NCBI GenBank assembly: GCA_017417215.1
Contig: JAFPZP010000107.1
Span: 1-64,000 of the forward strand
Direction: 5' to 3'
Length of the DNA: 64,000 nucleotides
Source: Candidatus Rifleibacteriota bacterium
GTDB lineage: Bacteria; Muiribacteriota; Ozemobacteria; Ozemobacterales; Ozemobacteraceae
Part shown: in pieces, positions 53,448 through 62,857 of the stretch
Layout: every line of letters begins with the position of its first letter
Position numbering within the stretch: the first letter of the stretch is position 1
Notes under the pieces: model-generated
Told to the model about the DNA's origin: nothing
What the model saw: the letters and a program-made list of their open reading frames with translations, nothing else
Database searches by the model: none
Made by a program: the position numbers and the translations under genes

Positions 53448-53556
53448 AAATCCCCCTTACCGACTGCCTTTGGCAGTCAGCCCCTTCAGTCTCGCTTTCG
53501 CTCGCCAGCTTCCCCACCGTTCGTGAGGCAGCATCGCCTTTACGAAAGGGGGAATT
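53448..53556. repeat. GC-rich palindromic repeat element (MITE-like)
   Basis: About 109 bp bounded by imperfect inverted ends (AATCCCCCTT ... AAAGGGGGAATT). Inside are nested hairpins: GACTGCC-ttt-GGCAGTC, CGC-ttt-CGC and CCCCACCG-TTCGTGAGG. It resembles in style the shorter element at 281-337. Elements of this type are scattered between genes in many gut bacteria and have no coding content; mobilisation in trans is possible but unshown. Confidence 0.65.
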
Positions 53557-53704
53557 GCCTTAATGATTTTCTTGTTTTCGTATAAGTTCTGAAAGGGCAT
53601 TACTTTAAACGAAAAACTAATATACTCACGGAACTACTCTCTGATTGAAATAAATAAAGTTTTCGATTGCCCTGGTTTGAATAAACTTAGAAATAGGGAA
53701 AATA

Positions 53705-53736
53705 AAAAGCCCTCTAATATATATTAGAGGGCTTTT
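53705..53736 (-). terminator. Strong intrinsic terminator of the glycine-zipper gene
   Basis: A perfect 16-bp palindrome, AAAAGCCCTCTAATAT and its complement, flanked by A and T tracts. It is 18 nt past the stop codon on the minus strand. Because A and T tracts exist on both sides, it may also terminate plus-strand transcription. Confidence 0.85.
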
Positions 53737-53753
53737 ATATCTCTATAGATTAA

Positions 53754-54485
53754 TTACTTATTAGCTGTAACTTCTTTATAGATTTTGTAAGCTGCTTGAT
53801 ATTCTTGGTAAGCTTTATTGATTTCTTCACTGTTGGCACCATCACGAGCAGCAGTAACATATTTCTGATAAGCTGTTTCATAATTTGAAGTAGCTTCTGC
53901 AACACTCATTTCAGAAGAACTTAAAGCAACTTCACCTTTAACTTCTGTTTTACTGTTATTAGCAACAGGAATGCTGTCTGAAAGTTCAACTTTATCGTTG
54001 CCAATAGAAACAGAATCATTGGCTTCTTTAACATCTGATGGAGCAAAAACTACACCACCAGTAATTGAATTGTCTAGTTTCTTTACTAATCTATAAGCAA
54101 CTTTACCTAATAAACCGCCTACGAATACACCAGCAACCATACCAACTGGACCGCTAGAAGCTAATGCAGCATAACCAACAGCAGCACCAGCCAAAGTAGC
54201 TACGTTGGAGAGACCACCAGCAGCGTAATTGGCAAGAACACCACCGACAACATAACCAATAATACCACCAGCTATAGTGCCTAATGGTGGGCAGAAAGCA
54301 GAACCTAAAGAAGCACCAGCAACAGCTCCACCTATATTACCCAATATTTTTGCATATGGTTTAACGAAGTTAAGGACACTACCAAGAACCCCAGCTCTTG
54401 CAGTCATAGGAGTAAACATTGCGAATACGAAAGAAACTATTAGGATATATGCAATACTTCTATTGCGAGATAACTTATGGATCAT
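53754..54485 (-). CDS. Exported glycine-zipper protein
   Basis: 243 residues. Signal peptide to about residue 31 (MTARAG). Residues about 45-135 hold a long Gly/Ala-rich hydrophobic stretch with glycine-zipper spacing (GNIGGAVAGASLGSAF, GTIAGGIIGYVVGGVLA, GPVGMVAGVFVGGLLG), typical for outer- or inner-membrane associating proteins. The hydrophilic C-terminus ends in a helix (SNYETAYQKYVTAARDGANSEEINKAYQEYQ split by turns). GGAGGT lies 7 nt before the ATG. A monocistronic gene with its own promoter and terminator; function unknown. Confidence 0.75.
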   Translation of the reverse strand: MIHKLSRNRSIAYILIVSFVFAMFTPMTARAGVLGSVLNFVKPYAKILGNIGGAVAGASLGSAFCPPLGTIAGGIIGYVVGGVLANYAAGGLSNVATLAGAAVGYAALASSGPVGMVAGVFVGGLLGKVAYRLVKKLDNSITGGVVFAPSDVKEANDSVSIGNDKVELSDSIPVANNSKTEVKGEVALSSSEMSVAEATSNYETAYQKYVTAARDGANSEEINKAYQEYQAAYKIYKEVTANK

Positions 54486-54520
54486 GGTATGACCTCCGAT
54501 ACTTGTAAACTTATAATTTT

Positions 54521-54549
54521 ATTATACAGAAAATAATTATAAACCGCAA
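54521..54549 (-). promoter_or_regulatory. Promoter of the glycine-zipper gene
   Basis: On the minus strand TTGCGG (54544-54549), 17-bp spacer, TATAAT (54521-54526). The 5' leader would be about 30 nt and includes GGAGGT. Confidence 0.6.
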
Positions 54550-54660
54550 GACGTTTAATAGTTTTCAATGTTTTTTCTTGTACACACTCTGCTGTAAGTT
54601 CGTAATATTAGGAATCTTGCTAGATTAAAAAACCTAAACGATTAACATGGCAATCATTTC

Positions 54661-54690
54661 TTGCTTTTTGAAATATTGTTAGTATATAAT
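54661..54690 (+). promoter_or_regulatory. Promoter candidate for the FAD oxidoreductase gene
   Basis: TATAAT at 54685-54690 with TTGCTT 18 bp upstream (54661-54666). The -35 is only a half match, so confidence is limited. Confidence 0.4.
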
Positions 54691-54739
54691 TCACGCATTG
54701 GAAATGTAGATAACTATCACTTATTAAGGAAAATATTCA

Positions 54740-56299
54740 ATGTTAAATATCGTTATTATTGGTGCTGGTCCTGCTGGTTTGACTTCTGCTTATGAATTGT
54801 TAAAGAATAATCCAGATAAATATAATGTTACAATCGTCGAAGCTGAAAACAAAATTGGTGGTTTGTCAGCAACTATACATTACGGTAAAAACCAATATGA
54901 TATAGGACCTCATCGATTTTTCTCAAAAGATGATTCTGTTATGCAATTATGGAATGAAGTATTGCCTTTTCAGGGATATCCTTCATTTGATGATAAAATG
55001 CTAGGCAATGAGAAAAACTTATATGCGAATGGAGCCAATCCAGAAGAATCAGATGAAGTAATGCTTCTTAGAAATAGAATATCTAGAATTTTTTATAAGA
55101 AGTCATTTTTTGATTATCCAGTAAAAATGAATTATAACACTATCGTAAATCTCGGTCTTCTCACAATGCTGAGGGCTGGTTTTAGTTATTTATATTCCTC
55201 TGTTCATAAATTGCCGGAAAACAGCCTTGAAGATTTTTATATAAACAGATTTGGTAAAGTTTTATATTCTATATTCTTTGAAGGTTATACCGAAAAACTT
55301 TGGGGAAGACATCCAAGAGACATCTCTGCTGAATGGGGTGCTCAAAGAGTAAAAGGGCTTTCTATTTATGCTGTTTTAAAGGATTGTTTTAAGAAAATAT
55401 TAGGTAGAAAGAATAATAAGAATTCAGAAACTTCCTTGATAGAAGAATTCTGGTATCCTAAGCTGGGCTCTGGACAATATTGGGAAACTCTTGCAAAGAA
55501 AATCAAGGAAAATAATGGCAGAATTTTATTAGGTCATGAAGTTAAACAGATAAAAACAGAAGGTAATAAGTTTACATCTGTTATTTGTAATACAAGTGAC
55601 GGCGAAGTAGAAATAAAAGGCGATTATTTTATTTCTTCAATGCCAATAAAAGATTTAATAGCTGGTATTAATGATGTAAATGATAACGTTAAGCGAATTG
55701 CTAGTGGTCTACCTTATAGAGATTTAGTAGCTATAGGCTTATCTATGAAAAAATTAAATATTAAAAATACTACAAATGTTAGAACTCTTGGAAACATAGT
55801 TCCTGACAGTTGGATTTACATACAATATCCTGATGTAAAAATAGGTAGAGTTAGTATATTTAATAATTTCTCTCCTTATATTATAGAAAATTCTGTAGAT
55901 GTGGTTTCTTTATGTGTTGAATATTTCTGCTCTGAAGGAGATAGTTTCTGGAATTTAGATAGTAAAGACTGTATAGAATTTGCTATTAAAGAATTGGAAA
56001 AAATAGGAATTATAAGTAAAGAAAATGTTTTAGACAGTCATGTGGAAAAAGTTAAAAAAGCTTATCCTGCTTATTTTGATACTTATAGTGAATTCGATAC
56101 TGTTAAAAGCTATTTGAATGAGTTTGAAAATCTGTTGTGTGTTGGAAGAAATGGACAACATAAATACAACAACATGGATCATTCTATGCTGACAGGTATT
56201 AAAGCTGCAGAAAGTATAATTTCTAATTCTCTAAATAAAACAGAATTATGGAACGTTAACACTGAAAAGGTTTACCATGAAGAAAAAACAAATAACTGA
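54740..56299 (+). CDS. FAD-dependent oxidoreductase (amine-oxidase / UDP-galactopyranose-mutase-like)
   Basis: 519 residues. The Rossmann dinucleotide motif [16 protein letters not shown] (6-21) and [29 protein letters not shown] place it in the amine-oxidase/protoporphyrinogen-oxidase/UGM-like superfamily. The C-terminal FAD segment is [26 protein letters not shown]. This subfamily often sits in polysaccharide gene clusters; it overlaps a GT-C glycosyltransferase gene by 23 bp, so a role in glycan or lipid-carrier chemistry is inferred. The substrate is unknown. Confidence 0.85.
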   Translation: MLNIVIIGAGPAGLTSAYELLKNNPDKYNVTIVEAENKIGGLSATIHYGKNQYDIGPHRFFSKDDSVMQLWNEVLPFQGYPSFDDKMLGNEKNLYANGANPEESDEVMLLRNRISRIFYKKSFFDYPVKMNYNTIVNLGLLTMLRAGFSYLYSSVHKLPENSLEDFYINRFGKVLYSIFFEGYTEKLWGRHPRDISAEWGAQRVKGLSIYAVLKDCFKKILGRKNNKNSETSLIEEFWYPKLGSGQYWETLAKKIKENNGRILLGHEVKQIKTEGNKFTSVICNTSDGEVEIKGDYFISSMPIKDLIAGINDVNDNVKRIASGLPYRDLVAIGLSMKKLNIKNTTNVRTLGNIVPDSWIYIQYPDVKIGRVSIFNNFSPYIIENSVDVVSLCVEYFCSEGDSFWNLDSKDCIEFAIKELEKIGIISKENVLDSHVEKVKKAYPAYFDTYSEFDTVKSYLNEFENLLCVGRNGQHKYNNMDHSMLTGIKAAESIISNSLNKTELWNVNTEKVYHEEKTNN

Positions 56300-58007
56300 G
56301 TTTATAATTACATCCTTAGCGAAATATCCGTATATTATAGCTTTTCTTATTTGTTTATTCATTAATCCCTTTTTTTATTGTTCTACAAAATTTATTCCTT
56401 ATAACACAGTTAATATAATCGCTATATCATTGATAACGATTTTTACAGCTGTTTGTTATAATAAATACAAGTCAAAAGAAATAAAACTTGAGAGGTTTTT
56501 GTTTCTTTCCGGCTTTTTTTGCTTTTCTTTTCTTGTTCTGGCTTTTCTGTATAATGTTGCACCCAATAAAGAGTTATGCTTCTTTTTAGGTTTTTGTTGT
56601 TTACTGATAACCTTATTTTATTATGCAGATAAAACAAAATATAAATTTCAATTGATATGTTTGCTGATTATAGGAATAAGTTTTGGCTTATATGTTTCTT
56701 ATGTAATGAGTGTGTCTGTTGTTCAGATGCAACATGATGTTTGGAGTACCAGTGTTGTAGATGGAAAGACAGTTCTAAGTGGACATTGTGGTTATATTAA
56801 ATATTTACAGCTTGAATATCGGCTTCCAGATTGTGATGTGAGTAAGGTATGGCAATATGCTCATCCTCCGTTACATCATATTTTTTCTGCTATTTGGCTT
56901 GAAATTAACGAAAAAGTATTTAATATCAAGGATTTTATTGCCTTAGAAAGTTTACAGATTTTAACTCTGTTCTATGTTCTCTGTATAATTATTTCTTCAT
57001 ATAAAATATTTAGATTTTTTAAACTTGATGGGATCCCTTTTTATAGTGCTTTGACCATAACTAGCTTTTGCCCGTCTTTTATTATGTTAACTGGGAGCAT
57101 AAATAATGATGCTTTATCTGTTGCTTTTACAGCAGGAACAATGCTTAATGCTTTGTATTGGAAAAAGGAACAGAATGTTAGAAATATGGTTAACTTGGCA
57201 TTATGTTTTGGTTTGGGAATAATGTCAAAAATTTCTGTAGGTATGCTGGCTCCTGCTTTGTTTATTCTTTTTGTTTCTACATTTTTTAAAAGCCAGAATA
57301 AAAAGGATTTAGGTAAGCAGTTTGCTATATTTTTACTTATAAGTGTGCCGTTAGGAACATGGTTTAATATAAGAAACTATATAAATTACAAAGTTCCTTT
57401 TACTTTTGTACATCATATGGATTCAATACCAAATTTTAAACCTCAATATGTTGGAAATATTAATTATATTGACAGAATCACCGATTTTTCATCTAATCAA
57501 TTTGATTCAGTATTTGTTCAGAATGTACAATTAGGTTCTTCTAGAAATGATTATAACCCTATATTAACTTTGCTTAAATGTGCTTTATTTGATGAATATA
57601 TTAATGATGTTACATTTGAACTTTTTCCAATTGTAGACAAAGTTTGTGTGTGCTTTTATATAACATTTATAATTATTACTATTCTTTCTGTTTTTTCAAT
57701 GTTTTATTCAACAATACAATATTTAAAACAGAAGATTTACATTGATGAAATAATCTTTATGCTCGTATATTTTATTACATTGATGTTATGTATATATAAA
57801 CATTCATATGATATACCTTATGTTGCTGCTATGAATTTTAGATATATTACTCCAACTATTATAATTACACAGCTCTTTTGGGGAATGTTTAATCAAAATT
57901 CCAACTTGCTGCAGCTAAGAAATAGAAATACTATTTCTGGGGTTTTGGCTATAGTATTTGCTTTGTGTTCTACAATCGTTTTTTCTACTTTTAATATGAT
58001 TCTATAA
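56277..58007 (+). CDS. GT-C-type membrane glycosyltransferase (GT39/ArnT-like)
   Basis: 576 residues with about 12 membrane helices. The first large extracytoplasmic loop contains [13 protein letters not shown] (acidic residue at a likely catalytic position) and [16 protein letters not shown], the HPP pattern of GT39/GT83-like GT-C enzymes using polyprenyl-linked sugars. [16 protein letters not shown]-type sequence follows. The start overlaps the FAD oxidoreductase gene by 23 bp, which suggests translational coupling. Acceptor and sugar are unknown. Confidence 0.78.
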   Translation: MKKKQITEFIITSLAKYPYIIAFLICLFINPFFYCSTKFIPYNTVNIIAISLITIFTAVCYNKYKSKEIKLERFLFLSGFFCFSFLVLAFLYNVAPNKELCFFLGFCCLLITLFYYADKTKYKFQLICLLIIGISFGLYVSYVMSVSVVQMQHDVWSTSVVDGKTVLSGHCGYIKYLQLEYRLPDCDVSKVWQYAHPPLHHIFSAIWLEINEKVFNIKDFIALESLQILTLFYVLCIIISSYKIFRFFKLDGIPFYSALTITSFCPSFIMLTGSINNDALSVAFTAGTMLNALYWKKEQNVRNMVNLALCFGLGIMSKISVGMLAPALFILFVSTFFKSQNKKDLGKQFAIFLLISVPLGTWFNIRNYINYKVPFTFVHHMDSIPNFKPQYVGNINYIDRITDFSSNQFDSVFVQNVQLGSSRNDYNPILTLLKCALFDEYINDVTFELFPIVDKVCVCFYITFIIITILSVFSMFYSTIQYLKQKIYIDEIIFMLVYFITLMLCIYKHSYDIPYVAAMNFRYITPTIIITQLFWGMFNQNSNLLQLRNRNTISGVLAIVFALCSTIVFSTFNMIL

Positions 58008-58035
58008 TAAAAGGTTGATAGGAATAATTCTAGTC

Positions 58036-58710
58036 TTAGTCTGCTGAATTTTCTAAGATTTCTTCTCCAAATGCACTGGGGCTATAATTGGTTTTATTTA
58101 CCGATAATGGAGAGCGTTCTATTCTAATAGCACGAATATTAGCATTGTGAGCCTGTGTTATATCTGAGTCTGAATCACCATAAAAGAGTTCTATGTTGTT
58201 TTCTTTAATGAATTTCGTTTTTGGTGTGTTTCCAGAAAAAATAGTCTTAGGCTGGTTTGTGAGTTTAAACGCTTTATGTAAGCATTTGGTAAGAATTTCT
58301 TCTCCTTCTGGTTGTACTCTTGCTGTAATAAAAAAAATACGGTCTCCTCTTTTTTTATGCATTTCAAGGAGCTTAATTGCTGAGTTTTTGGGCATACTAA
58401 AAATGTCGTATTTGCAGCTTAAATCATTCCAAAATCTCTGGCTTCTGAAGATTTCGTTTTCGTATAGGTTTTTTCCATCTGGTCCATCATTATTGTTCAT
58501 AATATAATAGAGACCTGGAGATGAAAAAAATACAGTATCATCAACATCTAATCCTATTGTGATTGGGTGTTGGGGTAAAGAAGCTTCTATGTCTTCAACG
58601 CTAACCCATCTTGTTGAAGAATTTGGAACATGGTTGCGTATTATTAATAGGATTAGAATAATAATCAATATTATTAATACAGCAATTTTGTTTTTATATG
58701 TTTTTTTCAT
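58036..58710 (-). CDS. aphA: Class B acid phosphatase AphA-like (HAD superfamily)
   Basis: 224 residues with an N-terminal hydrophobic helix (about 9-25) instead of a plain signal peptide. After RWVSVEDIEASL the catalytic motif GLDVDDTVFFSSPG (nucleophile Asp55, acid/base Asp57) is followed by MHKKRGDRIFFITARVQ and NIELFYGDSDSDITQA and the tail AFGEEILENS. These match enterobacterial AphA almost segment by segment. The family dephosphorylates nucleotides and small organic phosphates in the periplasm. Its closeness to a gammaproteobacterial family raises the possibility of transfer. Confidence 0.92.
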   Translation of the reverse strand: MKKTYKNKIAVLIILIIILILLIIRNHVPNSSTRWVSVEDIEASLPQHPITIGLDVDDTVFFSSPGLYYIMNNNDGPDGKNLYENEIFRSQRFWNDLSCKYDIFSMPKNSAIKLLEMHKKRGDRIFFITARVQPEGEEILTKCLHKAFKLTNQPKTIFSGNTPKTKFIKENNIELFYGDSDSDITQAHNANIRAIRIERSPLSVNKTNYSPSAFGEEILENSAD

Positions 58711-58732
58711 ATAAAAATAAAAGTATGATTAA

Positions 58733-60484
58733 TTATTCATGCAAATAGCCTTGAATTGATTTTTCGCTATCGGAATTGTCAAATTCAAATATTACAAGAT
58801 AATGCTTTTTGTTTTTTATAACATCCAGCTGTTCATCTTTAAAATGCCATTTGTTATCTTCTTCTCTGCCGACTATTCTTGTTGATGTGAGTATGTTCAT
58901 TTCTGGAAGGGCAACCAGATACATATTAGCACTGACAACCCAGTCTTCTGCTTTATTTGCATATATTTCTGCAACAAATTCGCCTGGTTCTCTTTCTATT
59001 TCGTCTTCTTCTGGTTTTTCTTCTTTGTTGCCACGTTTCTTGGGCTTTCTGATAACCTTAACTTTTCCTTTTTTATATTTTAAGTCAAGAGTCCAGGGTT
59101 TTCCAAGGAAGTTTCTTACAAAGCTTTGACCTTCGTGATTAACTCGGCTGGTATTGAATTCAGAATCTTCGTCCATAACATATCTGGCAATCAAATAACC
59201 AAGTTTGTTCTTTTGAAGAATATTCAGATATTTATTATCAGATAAAGAAATTAAATCTTCTATGCAGTCATCTGTAAGCTGTTCACCTGAATAGAGCAGG
59301 GCTTCGATTCTAAGAAGCTTTGCAGAAACACGATTAGTGTTAGACATTACGCTTTTTCCGTTAATGACATTAAGAATATTTAAAGCTTTCTTAAAATTAC
59401 CATTATAAAATTCTATAACAGCTTTGTTGTATTCTAAGTCACCAGGTAGTTGTCTAGGAAATGTCAACGAAGCATCTGAATAGGTTTCATTGGAAAATGG
59501 TCCACCAAGTTTTTTAAGCATTGCAGCAGCAATTTTGGCTTCCATGTCGTAGTTGTCTTTTTTAGTGGTTTCGTAAAGCTTTTTATAAATACCTTCCAAA
59601 AGCCAGATTGATTCGTCAACCATAGGATAGTCAACTGGAGAAACTACTTTAAATCTATTGAGAGTTTCAGCAGCTTTTTCATACATTCCCATTGAGGCTA
59701 AAACCAGTGCCTTCATGTGTACCCACTGGTAATCATATTTTTCGTTTGCTCCAGATATAGGTATAATAGGAGCAAAATTAAACTCAGAAAGAATTCCATA
59801 AGCATCGGCAGCCATTCCACCTAAAGAAAGACACTCTATTAATTTGAGCTTGACTTCTCGGTCTGTTTGAGGCATTCCAAAAAGTTTGAATTCTCCTTTG
59901 TAAGCAGGAGCAATGCCTAAGCATCTTCTGAAAGATGTAATAGCTTCGTCTAAGCTTTCCTGTCTTTCACGACTTTGCTGAGTAAGCATTTTCTGGGTAT
60001 AATAAATGCCTTTTATATAGTTTAAATCAGCTAATACAGCTTTGGTTTTAAATGTGGAATTTGTTAATCTAAGCCATTTTTTAGCTGTTCTAAGAGTTTC
60101 TTTTATTTCTTTTGTGTTTATTGTATAGAAAGGTTCAGGTCTGTTGGCAACGTATTCTCCCTTCATCAAGGCATTCTGGTATTGTTTCCTTGCCTTCATT
60201 GTATGCAAAAGAGTGAGATACATTCTTGACTTATCGATTGTTTCAGATTTTTTTGCATTCTTTTCAGCATTTTCTAGAATTCTGATTATTTCATCAAGGT
60301 CTCTTATTTCATAATCCCGTTCGTCCATTGTTTCAAACTGTTCTTTTGCTGAAGCTAAGTATTGTTCAGGGGTTATGCTTATAAGACCGGTAGCTCCGCC
60401 AGAACAGCCTGATAGACTTATAGATATGAATATGGCAGCAAATACGTATATTCCTACCATAAGAATACTTTTAAAAATTTTCAT
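58733..60484 (-). CDS. TPR-rich lipoprotein
   Basis: 583 residues. Lipobox LSGC near residue 27 (ISISLSGCSGG). Helical TPR-like repeats extend from about 38 to 440 (EQYLASAKEQFE, DEAITSFRRCLGIAP, YEKAAETLNRFKVVSP, NFKKALNILNVI). The C-terminal ~120 residues are different: a basic/acidic low-complexity linker (KPKKRGNKEEKPEEDEIER) and a beta-rich end. A periplasmic or outer-membrane scaffold of unknown purpose. Next to dnaB-like and aphA with no obvious functional link. Confidence 0.8.
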   Translation of the reverse strand: MKIFKSILMVGIYVFAAIFISISLSGCSGGATGLISITPEQYLASAKEQFETMDERDYEIRDLDEIIRILENAEKNAKKSETIDKSRMYLTLLHTMKARKQYQNALMKGEYVANRPEPFYTINTKEIKETLRTAKKWLRLTNSTFKTKAVLADLNYIKGIYYTQKMLTQQSRERQESLDEAITSFRRCLGIAPAYKGEFKLFGMPQTDREVKLKLIECLSLGGMAADAYGILSEFNFAPIIPISGANEKYDYQWVHMKALVLASMGMYEKAAETLNRFKVVSPVDYPMVDESIWLLEGIYKKLYETTKKDNYDMEAKIAAAMLKKLGGPFSNETYSDASLTFPRQLPGDLEYNKAVIEFYNGNFKKALNILNVINGKSVMSNTNRVSAKLLRIEALLYSGEQLTDDCIEDLISLSDNKYLNILQKNKLGYLIARYVMDEDSEFNTSRVNHEGQSFVRNFLGKPWTLDLKYKKGKVKVIRKPKKRGNKEEKPEEDEIEREPGEFVAEIYANKAEDWVVSANMYLVALPEMNILTSTRIVGREEDNKWHFKDEQLDVIKNKKHYLVIFEFDNSDSEKSIQGYLHE

Positions 60485-60544
60485 TTGTTTGCCCTTTTTG
60501 AGGTTTATAAAGAGATTATTGCTTTATAACCTTTCTATAATATA

Positions 60545-62659
60545 TTAGAAATTTTTCAGTTTAATAGAAACTCTACCTTTGCTATAACCGCTGTCTGCTG
60601 GTTTATCAAAGAAGATAATGAAGTTCTGCTGAATGAGTTTGTCAACCAATTCTTCAATTTTACTGAATCTATAACGGTCGTCATCGTATTTTGGACCTAA
60701 TTCAATAAATTTGTTGTCTTCAATGAAGAATAGATATTGAATAACCGAGAAAATACCTTCTGGAGCGTCACGGTTTTTATCAAGATAGAGGTTTACAACG
60801 TCAACTTTTGGAATACGGGTGGTATCTTTACCCATTTCTTCCGCTTTATGTTGAAGCTGTTGGTAAAGTTCATAGGTATCGCCCCAGTCTTTAGCCTGTA
60901 TCATAGCGCAGTCCAAGTCATATTCAAGGTCGCCTGAACCTTTGCAGTGATACATTGTTGGTCGTTCTGCGTCGTTTGAAGCATCTATCAGACAGCCTTC
61001 TTTAGATAGAGAGCTGATCGTCATAATCGGGTTATTCAATTCGATGCTTAACCCTTTTAATTCTGTAGATATTTCTTCTACTTTGAATTTTTCATCCATG
61101 TAGTTGCGTGACAAAGGCATTTTCTGGATGTAATCGACGAAAATCATTATGTCGTTGGTGTTGAAATCCTGCATTACATTGTAAGCATAAGAACGGATTC
61201 TATCTATGGTGTCTTCTTTGGTTGCTTCAATTATGTAGAAATAGTTCATGTATTCCTGCATTCTTTTCCAACCGCCGGAAAACTTTGCGTCGCTGATTAA
61301 ATCTGATCTTATCTTCTTACGTTGAAGCATATCTGGGTTTAATCTGCTTTCTTTTGCCAAAAGACGATAGGTAAGATTCTTCTTGGTTTGTTCATATGTA
61401 AAGAACAGAACAGGAATTTTATTCAGTGTTGCTACTCTTGTTGCTAATTCAAGAGTAAATGTTGTTTTACCTCGTCTTGGAGCACCTGCTATGGCATACA
61501 TAAAACCTTTTCTGAAGCCAGAAACAGCCTGACATAGGTAATGCATTGGTTCAAAAGAATAGCCGATAATGTCTATTTCACCGCTGATTTCTCGTTGGTC
61601 GATATCGTTGATGATATCGCGCATTTCTTCTTTAACCAGATTAATTCGCTTGGTTGTGCGTGATTTTTGTATATCTCTGACGTCTTGAATAACTCTATTG
61701 GTAAAGGTTTCTATTGATAAGCTGTTGTCTGTAGGTGGCTTTTCTACATAACCGCTTATGTTTTGAGCGACTTCTTTGAGTTTTCTCTTTAATGCTTGTT
61801 CCTTCAATAGATCAAGATAATTTAATGCTTGTTCTGTGCTTGGTGGAACTGTTTCAGCTATTTTATCAAGCAATCTGGTGGCAAGATCGTCAAATATATT
61901 CATTTGACGCAGTTTATTCTTGAGAATAATTTTATCTACTTTTGAAGCAGAGCTGCTTTCTTCTCTTAAAGCAAGAATTGCTTGGAAAATACTTCTGGTA
62001 TGGTGATTTGAAAATAGACCAACCATTAATCCTTTGCCTTTTAGGGTTTCCAAGACATACTGGTCTTTCATTATTCCTGCTAGAACAGTTACTTCAAGTT
62101 CTTCGTCACCAAAACCTGTTGCTGGAGAATTAAATACTCTTTCTTGAAGTTTTCTTGCTTCTTCTTCTGTATCTTGATTGATTTTGCTACTGTTGCTTGG
62201 ACCGACCATCGCGTCTAGTGCTGCTGCACTTATGCTAGGATCTGGACCGCGGTAATTGTTTGGCATAGTAGCGGTCGTAGAAGATGGGTTTGAAAACATT
62301 TGGGTTTGTGGCTGTGGCTGTGGCGCAACTGCCTGATATGCTTGAGGCTGGTTTGTATTTAAATTAGTCTGAGGAGGTGTCTGAACTGCTGCAGTTGGTC
62401 TTGGAGCTTGTGGAGTTTGAGGAACAGCGCCAGAAACAGCAGGCTGTTGTTGAACCTGTGGCTGAATCGGAGTCTGAATGGGCTGTGGGCGTGGTTGCTG
62501 CTGTTGTGAAGGCGGAGTTGGAAAAGAGTTTCTTAGAAGACTGTTTAAAGAAAAACCGCTTGATTGGCGTTGTTGCTGCCCACCTTGACGTTTCTGGGCA
62601 CATTGTTGACAAATTGTTCCGTTAGGAATAGGGGTATTACAATATTGGCAGTTAGGCAT
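60545..62659 (-). CDS. DnaB-like helicase with N-terminal zinc ribbon and Gln/Pro linker
   Basis: 704 residues. Residues 1-25 form a CXXC-X9-CXXC zinc ribbon (Cys4, 7, 17, 20), followed by about 125 residues of Gln/Pro low complexity. A DnaB-type N-terminal domain lies at about 180-300, and a RecA-like ATPase at about 365-680, with Walker A AGAPRRGKTT (391-400) and Walker B IMIFVDYIQKMP. Ordinary DnaB is ~450 residues and lacks the ribbon. It is expected to unwind DNA at replication forks; it may be the main replicative helicase or a specialised paralogue. Confidence 0.82.
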   Translation of the reverse strand: MPNCQYCNTPIPNGTICQQCAQKRQGGQQQRQSSGFSLNSLLRNSFPTPPSQQQQPRPQPIQTPIQPQVQQQPAVSGAVPQTPQAPRPTAAVQTPPQTNLNTNQPQAYQAVAPQPQPQTQMFSNPSSTTATMPNNYRGPDPSISAAALDAMVGPSNSSKINQDTEEEARKLQERVFNSPATGFGDEELEVTVLAGIMKDQYVLETLKGKGLMVGLFSNHHTRSIFQAILALREESSSASKVDKIILKNKLRQMNIFDDLATRLLDKIAETVPPSTEQALNYLDLLKEQALKRKLKEVAQNISGYVEKPPTDNSLSIETFTNRVIQDVRDIQKSRTTKRINLVKEEMRDIINDIDQREISGEIDIIGYSFEPMHYLCQAVSGFRKGFMYAIAGAPRRGKTTFTLELATRVATLNKIPVLFFTYEQTKKNLTYRLLAKESRLNPDMLQRKKIRSDLISDAKFSGGWKRMQEYMNYFYIIEATKEDTIDRIRSYAYNVMQDFNTNDIMIFVDYIQKMPLSRNYMDEKFKVEEISTELKGLSIELNNPIMTISSLSKEGCLIDASNDAERPTMYHCKGSGDLEYDLDCAMIQAKDWGDTYELYQQLQHKAEEMGKDTTRIPKVDVVNLYLDKNRDAPEGIFSVIQYLFFIEDNKFIELGPKYDDDRYRFSKIEELVDKLIQQNFIIFFDKPADSGYSKGRVSIKLKNF

Positions 62660-62699
62660 AAGCTTTAGACTACTCCGACTATTATTTTTTTATTTTTCC

Positions 62700-62729
62700 A
62701 TTGTACTATGTTTTATTAGGCAAACGCAA
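62700..62729 (-). promoter_or_regulatory. Promoter candidate for the DnaB-like gene
   Basis: On the minus strand TTGCGT (62724-62729), 18-bp spacer, TACAAT (62700-62705), giving a 5' leader of about 34 nt. Confidence 0.45.
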
Positions 62730-62789
62730 ATGTTTTTCTTTATTAATCATTGGTTTGTAAACTGAAATAACATTGTCTTTGTCTTGCTA

Positions 62790-62818
62790 TTGACAATAGA
62801 GGAAAAACAATGTACCAT
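62790..62818 (+). promoter_or_regulatory. Promoter candidate for bamA
   Basis: TTGACA (62790-62795), 17-bp spacer, TACCAT (62813-62818), placed 40 nt before the ATG at 62858. It is divergent from the DnaB-like gene promoter. Confidence 0.5.
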
Positions 62819-62857
62819 CTTACCATCTATATTGAATTGTATTTGAAGTAGGAGCTT

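Larger units (their letters stand above)
53365..53753. other. Intergenic region with palindromic repeat and terminator
   Basis: No gene is visible. It holds the GC-rich palindromic repeat (about 53448-53556), AT-rich unassigned sequence from 53557 to 53700, and the terminator at 53705-53736. Confidence 0.6.

Noticed and set aside
62364-62625. 82-codon open frames on both strands inside the DnaB-like gene
   Set aside because: They are shadows of the Gln/Pro-rich repeats of the linker and have no ribosome-binding site or known features.
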